Source: Streptomyces sp. PKU-EA00015
Lineage (GTDB): Bacteria; Actinomycetota; Actinomycetes; Streptomycetales; Streptomycetaceae
Assembly: GCF_013387495.1 (NCBI RefSeq)
Contig: NZ_JABZEE010000004.1
Coordinates: forward strand, 1 to 64,000
Direction of reading: 5' to 3'
DNA: 64,000 nucleotides
Shown here: one piece after another, positions 47,578 to 56,604 of the stretch
How positions within the stretch are numbered: position 1 is the stretch's first letter
Layout: each line of letters starts with the position of its first letter
The notes under the pieces: generated by a model
The model's input: only the letters and a program-made list of their open reading frames with translations
Databases searched by the model: none
What the model was told of the DNA's origin: nothing
Made by a program: the position numbers and the translations under genes

Positions 47578-47591
47578 TGCAACCTGTTCCA
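47578..47591. promoter_or_regulatory. KstR-type box in the divergent ligase/hydratase promoter
   Basis: TGCAACCTGTTCCA matches TNNAACNNGTTNNA at every fixed position and starts with the same TGCAAC as the box at 26425. It ends 24 nt before the hydratase ATG. Confidence 0.6.
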
Positions 47592-47614
47592 GGTCACCGG
47601 ACGGGAGGCCCGAG

Positions 47615-48424
47615 ATGGGACGAGACGGCGGTACCGAACACCTCACCGTGCGGCGCGAAGGCGCCACACTGGTGCTCACTCTCAACAGGCCCGAGGCGAG
47701 GAACGCCCTGTCGATGGGGATGCTCGTCGGCCTCTACGACGGCTGGCTGCGCGCGGACGAGGACGACACCGTGCGCTCCGTCGTCCTCACCGGCGCAGGC
47801 GGCAGTTTCTGCGCCGGCATGGACCTCAAGGCGCTGGCCGGACAAGGCATGGAAGGACAGCGGTACCGGGACCGGATGAAGGCCGATCCCGATCTGCACT
47901 GGAAGGCGATGCTCCGCCACCACCGCCCCCGCAAACCGGTGATCGCCGCCGTGGAGGGCCACTGCGTGGCCGGCGGCACCGAGATCCTTCAGGGCACCGA
48001 CATCCGCGTCGCGGGCGAAGGGGCGACCTTCGGACTCTTCGAGGTCCGCCGCGGACTGTTCCCGATCGGGGGCTCGACCGTACGGCTCCCGCGCCAGATC
48101 CCGCACACTCACGCCCTGGAGATGCTGCTCACCGGCCGCCCCTACAGCGCCGGCGAGGCCCTGCGGATCGGACTCGTCGGCCGGGTCGTACCGGACGGCA
48201 CCGCACTGGAGGCCGCGCTCGGCATCGCCGAACAGATCAACGCCTGCGGCCCGCTCGCCGTGGAAGCCGTCAAGGCGTCCGTCTACGAGACGGCCCACAT
48301 GACCGAGGCGGAGGGCCTGGCCGCCGAACTGAAGAGAGGCTGGCCGGTCTTCGACACGGCCGATGCGAAGGAGGGCGCGCGGGCCTTCGCGGAGAAGCGC
48401 GCGCCGGTGTACCGCCGGACGTGA
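47615..48424 (+). CDS. Enoyl-CoA hydratase, EchA19-like
   Basis: A 269-aa crotonase that would add water across the double bond of an enoyl-CoA. LNRPEARNALSMGMLVGLYD is at about residue 18-37, SFCAGMDLKAL about 65-75 forms one oxyanion loop, EGHCVAGGTEILQGTDIRVA about 112-132, and EVRRGLFPIGGSTVRLPRQI about 145-165 carries a candidate catalytic Glu. Length is usual. It is divergent from the FadD19-like ligase, with KstR-type and TCTGAC-type boxes between them, and is followed by a strong hairpin. Order and partners suggest a step in sterol-type side-chain beta-oxidation. Confidence 0.9.
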   Translation: MGRDGGTEHLTVRREGATLVLTLNRPEARNALSMGMLVGLYDGWLRADEDDTVRSVVLTGAGGSFCAGMDLKALAGQGMEGQRYRDRMKADPDLHWKAMLRHHRPRKPVIAAVEGHCVAGGTEILQGTDIRVAGEGATFGLFEVRRGLFPIGGSTVRLPRQIPHTHALEMLLTGRPYSAGEALRIGLVGRVVPDGTALEAALGIAEQINACGPLAVEAVKASVYETAHMTEAEGLAAELKRGWPVFDTADAKEGARAFAEKRAPVYRRT

Positions 48425-48434
48425 CGCCTCCCCG

Positions 48435-48480
48435 CCCCGCCCTCCCCCTACGGCCGCCAGGCCGTAGGGGGAGGGCGGGG
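48435..48480 (+). terminator. Very strong hairpin, 21-bp perfect stem
   Basis: Arms 48435-48455 and 48460-48480 are perfectly complementary over 21 bp with a 4-nt GCCA loop, 11 nt after the hydratase stop. It separates the hydratase from the DUF35-thiolase operon, or partly attenuates read-through into it. Confidence 0.85.
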
Positions 48481-48546
48481 TGGGAAAACGGCCCCGCGCA
48501 GCGGCCCTGCCCGAACCGCCACCCCCGCAACAAGGAGCCCGCCCCC

Positions 48547-49512
48547 ATGACCGCCACCCCCGCGCTCACCGCGCCCCTCGTCGTCGAGTTCCCCTTCACG
48601 CGTTCCCTCGGCCCCGTCCAGAGCGCCTTCCTCACCGGCCTGCGCGAGACGACCGTCCTCGGCGTGCGCACCGGCGACGGCAAGGTCCTCGTCCCGCCCG
48701 TCGAGTACGACCCCGTCACCGCCGACGAGCTGCGCGACCTGGTCGAGGTCGGAGCCACCGGCACCGTCACGACCTGGGCCTGGAACCCGGACCCCCGACG
48801 CGGTCAGCCCCTCGCCACCCCCTTCGCCTGGGTGCTCGTCCGCCTCGACGGCGCCGACACCGCCCTGCTGCACGCGCTCGACGCCCCCGGTCCCGACGCC
48901 GTACGCACCGGCTTGCGGGTGCGCATCCGCTGGGCCGCGCAGCGCACCGGCGCCATCACGGACATCGCCTGCTTCGAGCCGCACGCCGGGGAGCCGCACG
49001 CCCCCGCGGCCGCCCGCACGCACAGCGGCGTCTTCCCCGACCCTGTCACCGGCATCGTCGCGCCCGCCCGGCTCGACTACACCTACGCGCCCGGCCGCGC
49101 GCAGAGCGCCCACCTCACCGCGCTCGCCGAGCGCAGGATCGTCGGCGAACGCTGCCCGCGCTGCCGCAAGGTGTACGTCCCGCCCCGCGGCGCATGCCCG
49201 ACCTGCGGAGTGGCGACCTCCGAACAGGTCGAGGTCGGCCCCCGGGGCACAGTGACCACCTTCTGCGTCGTCAACATCAAGGCCACGCACACGGCGAACC
49301 TCGACATCGACGTTCCCTACGTCTACGCGCACATCGCCCTCGACGGCGCCGACCTGGCGCTGCACGGGCGCATCGGAGGCATCCCCTACGACCAGGTGCG
49401 CATGGGCCTGCGCGTCGAACCGGTGTGGCGGGACGGCGCGCGGCACCCCGACCACTACCGGCCGGCCGGCGAACCCGACGCCGACTACGACACGTACAAG
49501 GAGCTGCTGTGA
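48547..49512 (+). CDS. Fused double DUF35 OB-fold protein with one zinc ribbon (ChsH2/Rv3521-type)
   Basis: A 321-aa protein of two DUF35 modules. The first (about residues 15-145) keeps the rubredoxin-like segment and OB-fold but has no cysteines at the ribbon (LRETTVLGVRTGDGKVLVPP). The second (about 185-310) has a zinc ribbon with C-x2-C and C-x2-C pairs (CPRCRKVYVPP, CPTCG) followed by the OB-fold. DUF35 proteins act as obligate partners of thiolase-fold enzymes; in sterol breakdown they form aldolase complexes with Ltp proteins. The stop overlaps the next start (GTGA), and the two thiolase-fold partners follow directly. Confidence 0.88.
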   Translation: MTATPALTAPLVVEFPFTRSLGPVQSAFLTGLRETTVLGVRTGDGKVLVPPVEYDPVTADELRDLVEVGATGTVTTWAWNPDPRRGQPLATPFAWVLVRLDGADTALLHALDAPGPDAVRTGLRVRIRWAAQRTGAITDIACFEPHAGEPHAPAAARTHSGVFPDPVTGIVAPARLDYTYAPGRAQSAHLTALAERRIVGERCPRCRKVYVPPRGACPTCGVATSEQVEVGPRGTVTTFCVVNIKATHTANLDIDVPYVYAHIALDGADLALHGRIGGIPYDQVRMGLRVEPVWRDGARHPDHYRPAGEPDADYDTYKELL

Positions 49513-50564
49513 CGCGGTACGCCAGGGACGTGGCCATCGTCGCCTTCGCGCAGACCGACCACCGGCGTCGCACGGACGACGTCTCCGAGGTCGAGATGCT
49601 GATGCCGGTCCTCCACGACGTCCTCACCCGCACGGGCCTGACGACGGGGGACATCGGCTTCACCTGCTCCGGTTCCAGCGACTACCTCGCCGGACGCGCC
49701 TTCTCCTTCACGATGGCCCTCGACGGAGTCGGCGCCTGGCCGCCGATCAGCGAGTCGCACGTCGAGACCGATGGCGCCTGGGCGCTGTACGAGGCGTGGG
49801 TGAAGCTCCTGACCGGCGAGGCCGACACCGCGCTCGTCTACGCGTACGGCAAGTCCTCGCCCGGCGACGTACGCGCGGTGCTGAGCCGTCAGCTCGACCC
49901 GTACTACCTCGCCCCGCTGTGGCCCGACTCCGTCGCCCTCGCCGCCCTGCAGGCGCAGGCGGTCGTGGACGCGGGCATCGCCGACGAGTCCGCCTTCGCC
50001 GCGGTGGCGACGCGCAGCCGTGCCGACGCGGCCGCCAACCCTCACGCTCAGCTCAAGGGCGAGCTTCCCGCCGGCGGGCACCTCGTGCGGCCGCTCAGGG
50101 CCGCCGACTGCCCGCCGGTCGGCGACGGCGCGGCCGCGGTGATCCTCGCCGCCGGCGACACAGCCCGTCGGCTGTGCCCCCGGCCTGCGTGGATACGCGG
50201 CATCGACCACCGTGTCGAGGCCCACGCGCTCGGAGTGCGCGACCTCACCGACTCGCCGTCCACGCGCCTGGCCGCCCGGCACGCGGGTGCGTTCGAGCGG
50301 CCCCTCGACACCGCCGAACTGCATGCCCCGTTCAGTTCGCAGGAGATCGTCCTGCGGCGAAGTCTCGACCTCGACGACAGCGTGAGGGTCAACCCGTCCG
50401 GCGGAGCGCTCGCCGCCAATCCCGTGATGGCCGCGGGCCTGATCAGGCTCGGCGAGGCCGCCGCCCGCATCCATCGCGGCGCGTCGGACCGGGCCCTCGC
50501 CCACGCCACGTCCGGCCCGTGCCTGCAGCAGAACCTGGTCGCCGTCCTCGAAGGAGAGACCTGA
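49509..50564 (+). CDS. Thiolase-fold lipid-transfer-type protein (Ltp4-like)
   Basis: A 351-aa thiolase-superfamily protein of the SCP-x/Ltp group. The usual catalytic Cys segment is replaced by SESHVETDGAWALYEAWVKL, and the GHP motif by SGGALAANPVMAAG, while a C-terminal Cys remains in SGPCLQQN. Classical thiolysis is therefore unlikely. The closest known role is that of mycobacterial or rhodococcal Ltp3/Ltp4, needed for C24-branched sterol side chains, or of the Ltp2 retro-aldolase. It overlaps the DUF35 gene start-to-stop and is followed 1 nt later by its paralogue, so the three probably form one complex. Confidence 0.88.
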   Translation: MTRYARDVAIVAFAQTDHRRRTDDVSEVEMLMPVLHDVLTRTGLTTGDIGFTCSGSSDYLAGRAFSFTMALDGVGAWPPISESHVETDGAWALYEAWVKLLTGEADTALVYAYGKSSPGDVRAVLSRQLDPYYLAPLWPDSVALAALQAQAVVDAGIADESAFAAVATRSRADAAANPHAQLKGELPAGGHLVRPLRAADCPPVGDGAAAVILAAGDTARRLCPRPAWIRGIDHRVEAHALGVRDLTDSPSTRLAARHAGAFERPLDTAELHAPFSSQEIVLRRSLDLDDSVRVNPSGGALAANPVMAAGLIRLGEAAARIHRGASDRALAHATSGPCLQQNLVAVLEGET

Positions 50565-50565
50565 C

Positions 50566-51732
50566 ATGCCCCATGAGCCCGTGGCCGTCGTCGGCATCGG
50601 CCAGACCAAGCACGTCGCCGCCCGCCGTGACGTGTCCATCGCCGGACTCGTCCGCGAAGCCGCCCAGCGCGCGCTCGACGACGCCCAGCTGACCTGGGCC
50701 GGCATCGACGCCGTGGTCATCGGCAAGGCCCCGGACTTCTTCGAGGGCGTGATGATGCCCGAGCTGTACCTCGCCGACGCCCTCGGCGCCGTCGGCAAGC
50801 CCCTGCTCCGCGTCCACACCGCCGGATCGGTCGGCGGATCCACCGCGCTCGTCGCCGCCGACCTGGTCGCCGCCCGTGTCCACCGCACGGTCCTCACGGT
50901 CGCCTTCGAGAAGCAGTCCGAGTCGAACGCCATGTGGGGCCTCTCGCTCCCGATCCCCTTCCAGCAGCCCCTCCTCGCCGGGGCCGGCGGCTTCTTCGCC
51001 CCGCACGTACGCGCCTACATGCGGCGCAGCGGCGCACCGGACACCATCGGCTCGCTCGTCGCCTACAAGGACCGCCGCAACGCGCTGAAGAACCCGTACG
51101 CCCATCTGCACGAACACGGCATCACCCTGGAGAGGGTCCAGGCGTCGCCCATGCTCTGGGACCCCGTGCGCTACTCCGAGACCTGCCCCTCCTCCGACGG
51201 GGCCTGCGCCATGGTCCTGACCGACCGCGCGGGCGCGGCCCGTTCCCCCGCGCCTCCCGCCTGGATGCACGGCGGCGCCATGCGCAGCGAGCCGACGATG
51301 TTCGCGGGCAAGGACTTCGTCTCCCCCCGGGCCGGCAAGGACTGCGCCGCCGACGTCTACCGGCAGGCGGGCATCACCGACCCGCGCCGCGAGATCGACG
51401 CCGTCGAGATGTACGTCCCGTTCTCCTGGTACGAGCCGATGTGGCTGGAGAACCTGGGCTTCGCCGCCGAGGGCGAGGGCTGGAAGCTCACGGAGTCCGG
51501 TGCGACCGAGATCGACGGCGATCTGCCGGTGAACCCGTCGGGCGGAGTGCTGTCCGCCAATCCCATCGGCGCCTCCGGAATGATCCGCTTCGCCGAGGCG
51601 GCGCTGCAGGTGCGCGGCCGGGCCGGGGAGCACCAGGTCGACGGCGCCCGCACGGCGCTCGGCCACGCCTACGGCGGCGGGTCCCAGTTCTTCTCCATGT
51701 GGCTCGTGGGAGCGGAACCGCCCGCCGGCTGA
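50566..51732 (+). CDS. Thiolase-fold lipid-transfer-type protein (Ltp3-like)
   Basis: A 388-aa thiolase-fold protein. VAVVGIGQTKHVAAR starts the fold. RVHTAGSVGGSTALVAADLV occupies the position of the nucleophilic Cys loop but has no Cys, the GHP motif reads SANPIGASG, and the last catalytic Cys is also absent (GHAYGGGSQFF). Tyrosines in the C-terminal half (YVPFSWYEP) are candidates for acid/base chemistry, as in Ltp2. It begins 1 nt after the previous stop and completes the DUF35-Ltp-Ltp operon. Probable role: a subunit of a retro-aldolase or related C-C cleaving complex on side-chain CoA esters (inferred). Confidence 0.88.
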   Translation: MPHEPVAVVGIGQTKHVAARRDVSIAGLVREAAQRALDDAQLTWAGIDAVVIGKAPDFFEGVMMPELYLADALGAVGKPLLRVHTAGSVGGSTALVAADLVAARVHRTVLTVAFEKQSESNAMWGLSLPIPFQQPLLAGAGGFFAPHVRAYMRRSGAPDTIGSLVAYKDRRNALKNPYAHLHEHGITLERVQASPMLWDPVRYSETCPSSDGACAMVLTDRAGAARSPAPPAWMHGGAMRSEPTMFAGKDFVSPRAGKDCAADVYRQAGITDPRREIDAVEMYVPFSWYEPMWLENLGFAAEGEGWKLTESGATEIDGDLPVNPSGGVLSANPIGASGMIRFAEAALQVRGRAGEHQVDGARTALGHAYGGGSQFFSMWLVGAEPPAG

Positions 51733-51820
51733 CGCGGCGCGCGGCGCGTGCCCCGCACCCTGTCCGTGACCGGGCGCCGTCGCTAGTCTGGCCCGGAGCC
51801 GATGCGGGAGGAGCAGGGAC

Positions 51821-52069
51821 GTGGCCGAGAGCACCACCACCACTACCACGCAGATGTTTTCGGGCTGGGACAAGCCGGAGCTCGATCTCAGCGGCGCCGA
51901 CTGGCAGTCGGGCAGCCAGGGAGTGGGCGACGTCCAGATCGCCTTCGTCGAGGGCTTCATCGCGATGCGCAACGGCCGACGGCCCGAGAACCCGTCACTG
52001 ATCTTCACCCCCGCCGAATGGCGCGCCTTTGTGCTGAACGCACGCGAGGGCGAGTTCGACCTGACCTGA
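51821..52069 (+). CDS. DUF397 protein
   Basis: An 82-aa member of DUF397. DLSGADWQSGSQG, then VQIAFVEGFIAMRN and PSLIFTPAEWRAFVLNAREGEFD, is the typical three-part pattern. These small proteins are numerous in Streptomyces and often sit beside an XRE/WhiJ-like regulator and an anti-sigma-like gene in the Abi/BldB-related systems. Here it stands alone, and its cysteine-containing central motif is missing. Thr-rich start (STTTTTTQ). GTG at 51821 is preceded by AGGAG. Confidence 0.88.
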   Translation: MAESTTTTTTQMFSGWDKPELDLSGADWQSGSQGVGDVQIAFVEGFIAMRNGRRPENPSLIFTPAEWRAFVLNAREGEFDLT

Positions 52070-52117
52070 GGCACCGGGCGGCGTGGGCCGTCCGGCAGCG
52101 GGGTTACGGTGGTCGGC

Positions 52118-52759
52118 ATGGCCGCGCACGCTCACCCGCTCGTACTCGACCTCGCCCTCACGATCCGCCACGACGGACGCGGGGGCGTGGCCGACGATCT
52201 GGCGGAGACGGCGGGGCTGACCGAGTGGGTCCGCCGGCACGCGGAGGAACTCGACGGTGCGGGGGCGGCCGGGGCGCCGGTCCCTGAGCCGTTCCGCGCG
52301 GCGGCCTTCGTCGCCGACGAGGCGAGCCTGACCGCCGTGCGCGATCTGCGGACCGCCGTCCGGTCGCTGTTCGCCCGTGCCGTGCGGCCGGGTCCTCCGA
52401 GTCCCGCCGACGCACGGTGGCTGCTCCCCGAAGGCGACGCCCTGGAGCGGCTCAACGGCGCCGCGGCGACCGTGCCCGTCGTGCCGCGGCTCGAGTGGGC
52501 CGACGGCACCGCTCCCGTCGTCGTGTCGCGCTCGACCGGGACGGTTCCGGCGCACGAGGCGCTGACCGCCGCCCTCGCCCGCGCCGCGATCGCCTTCCTC
52601 GCGAGCCCCGACCGCGAGCGGCTGCGAGCCTGCCTCGCACCGCGCTGCGTGCGGTACTTCCTCAAGGAGCACCCGCGCCAGGAGTGGTGCAAGCCCTCGT
52701 GCGGCAACCGCGCGCGCGTCGCCCGCCACCACGAACGGCACCGCACGCCCACGTCCTGA
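52118..52759 (+). CDS. CGNR zinc-finger (ABATE-type) regulator
   Basis: A 213-aa protein with an N-terminal ABATE-like stress-associated domain (about residues 5-150; LVLDLALTIRHDG and LTAVRDLRTAVRSLFARAV) and a C-terminal CGNR zinc finger (about 165-205), whose cysteines are in RACLAPRC and EWCKPSCGNRARVARHHER. CGNR proteins are probable DNA-binding regulators with small-molecule sensing N-termini. ATG at 52118 is chosen; a GTG at 52109 would add three residues. No obvious target gene is adjacent. Confidence 0.9.
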   Translation: MAAHAHPLVLDLALTIRHDGRGGVADDLAETAGLTEWVRRHAEELDGAGAAGAPVPEPFRAAAFVADEASLTAVRDLRTAVRSLFARAVRPGPPSPADARWLLPEGDALERLNGAAATVPVVPRLEWADGTAPVVVSRSTGTVPAHEALTAALARAAIAFLASPDRERLRACLAPRCVRYFLKEHPRQEWCKPSCGNRARVARHHERHRTPTS

Positions 52760-53062
52760 CCGCCCGGCCCGGAGCGTCCGCAGGACGCCCGCTCCGCGGG
52801 CCGAGCCGCAGCGATGCCCGCGAGCCCCGCCGGTTCACGCGGCGCCCGGCGCGCCGGCCGCAGGACGAGCCGGACCCGGCGCGGCTCCGTGCGGCGGCCG
52901 CGGCCGCGGCGATCCGGCCGGAGGACGCTCCGCAGGGTGGTCCAGCCGCCGTTGGGTCCGGGGACCGGGCACGATGCCCCGTGCGACGCGCGGGGAGACG
53001 ACGACGCCCCGGAGTCGTGACCCGCCCTTCCGGGCTCCCGGCCTCCGCCCCCCGCTCCCGCG
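52760..53062. other. Intergenic stretch without recognised gene
   Basis: About 300 nt between the convergent CGNR gene and the hypothetical protein ending at 53063. Only short shadow frames; no clear hairpin or promoter. Confidence 0.5.
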
Positions 53063-53416
53063 TCACGCGGACGTGTGCGTCGCGTCGCGGGACGGGCCCG
53101 CGGAGCCGTTGATCTTCTCGATGGCCTGGCGGGCGTGCTCACCCGGCGTGCGGGCCGCCAGCGACGAGACGGGCGACGCCACCGGCGGCAGGGGCGGGGC
53201 GGGATCCGTGGCCGGCTTGGGGCGCATCGCGGACCGGGTGCGCAGCCGGTGCCCCGCGGCCTCGTCCAGGCTCACCGGCCGCTGCATCCGGGCGGCGAGC
53301 CTGCCCGCCTCCTGACCGAGTGCCGCCACGTCCTCCCATGCCAGCCGGATCACGAGACGGAGCTCCGCCTCGCCGTCGGGGAGAGCTTGCAGGTCGGGAC
53401 TGATGCTGTCGTTCAT
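53063..53416 (-). CDS. Hypothetical protein (117 aa)
   Basis: Family not recognised. The N-terminal half (MNDSISPDLQALPDGEAELR, then VIRLAWEDVAALGQEAGRLA and PVSLDEAAGHRL) looks folded and helical. The C-terminal half is Pro/Ala-rich and likely disordered (PKPATDPAPPLPP). No signal peptide or membrane helix. ATG at 53416 is chosen since GAGGGA lies upstream and the acidic, folded part begins there; a longer frame extends 19 residues further without better support. Confidence 0.6.
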   Translation of the reverse strand: MNDSISPDLQALPDGEAELRLVIRLAWEDVAALGQEAGRLAARMQRPVSLDEAAGHRLRTRSAMRPKPATDPAPPLPPVASPVSSLAARTPGEHARQAIEKINGSAGPSRDATHTSA

Positions 53417-53649
53417 GGGCTGATCCCTCACTGTCGGTACGGATCTCGTCGTCGCTGTGCCGGTCATGGACAACGGGTGCGCCCAGGGATACGGGCCCGA
53501 GGCCGTGCGCGTTCAAGGCCGCCCAGGGCGGAGGGACCGGCCCGGCGGCGACACGCGGCTCGCCCGCGGGCGAACGCCTCCCCGACCGCGCGTGACAGGG
53601 CCCCCGCCCCGACTCGGCCGACCCCGTGCGGACACGTACCATGGCGGTT

Positions 53650-54150
53650 ATGTCGTTTCTCCGCCGCCGCAGCGCCGCCACACCCGCGGGTCCGGACTTC
53701 GATGTCCTGGCCATGGACCCGGGCGACTGGCCCGGAAATCTCGGCGCCGGTCTGCTGCCCGCCCCCGACGGCAGCTGTCAGGGCGTGTTCCTGCGCTACG
53801 ACCTGTTCGGCGGCCGCGGACCCGCGATGATCATCGGCAATCTCCCCGAGGGATCACCCGCCCGCGAGGTCGAGGAGGGCGAGATCCCCTTCGAGGTCGC
53901 CCAGCTGCTCATCGCCCTGGAGAACGACGAGCCCGTCGAGGTCGTCGACGTCGAGGACACGCCCGTGATGCAGGGCGACAACCTTCTGATCGTCCGGCGC
54001 GTCAAGCTCTCCGAAAGCCGCATCTCGTGCGTGCAGTTCGACCGCAGCGACAACGTGCTCGTCACGATCGCCAGCTGGGACCGCCCGATCACCGACGATC
54101 TGTACGCGCTGCTCAAGCCGCTCCCCGCGGAGCTCTTCCAGCAGGGCTGA
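53650..54150 (+). CDS. Conserved hypothetical protein (166 aa)
   Basis: A soluble acidic protein of unknown function. After a basic N-terminus (MSFLRRRSAATP) comes FDVLAMDPGDWPGNLGAGLL, then SCQGVFLRYDLFG and PAMIIGNLPEG, then a strongly acidic centre (EVEEGEIPFEV and EPVEVVDVED), and finally DRPITDDLYALLKPLP. It looks like a typical conserved Streptomyces protein. The nearby in-frame ATG at 53641 would add three residues. It is followed by a hairpin shared with the convergent geosmin synthase gene. Confidence 0.75.
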   Translation: MSFLRRRSAATPAGPDFDVLAMDPGDWPGNLGAGLLPAPDGSCQGVFLRYDLFGGRGPAMIIGNLPEGSPAREVEEGEIPFEVAQLLIALENDEPVEVVDVEDTPVMQGDNLLIVRRVKLSESRISCVQFDRSDNVLVTIASWDRPITDDLYALLKPLPAELFQQG

Positions 54151-54163
54151 CACGCCCTCCACC

Positions 54164-54196
54164 GAACTGCCCCGGGCGGCGCGCCCCGGGCAGTTC
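54164..54196. terminator. Terminator hairpin between convergent genes
   Basis: Arms 54164-54178 and 54182-54196 pair over 15 bp with one C-C mismatch and a 3-nt loop, between the stop at 54150 and the geosmin synthase stop at 54223. Confidence 0.7.
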
Positions 54197-54222
54197 CGTC
54201 TCCGCGGCGCCCGCGCCCGCGG

Positions 54223-56538
<2,316 letters not shown>

Positions 56539-56549
56539 TCAAAACGGGA

Positions 56550-56588
56550 GCGGGGTGTCGCCGGACCCCACGACCGGTGACACCCCGC
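56550..56588 (-). terminator. Terminator hairpin of the amidase gene
   Basis: Arms 56550-56564 and 56574-56588 pair over 15 positions with a single G-T wobble and a 9-nt loop, 17 nt beyond the amidase stop. Confidence 0.8.
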
Positions 56589-56604
56589 AGTCCGCCACCC
56601 GGTG

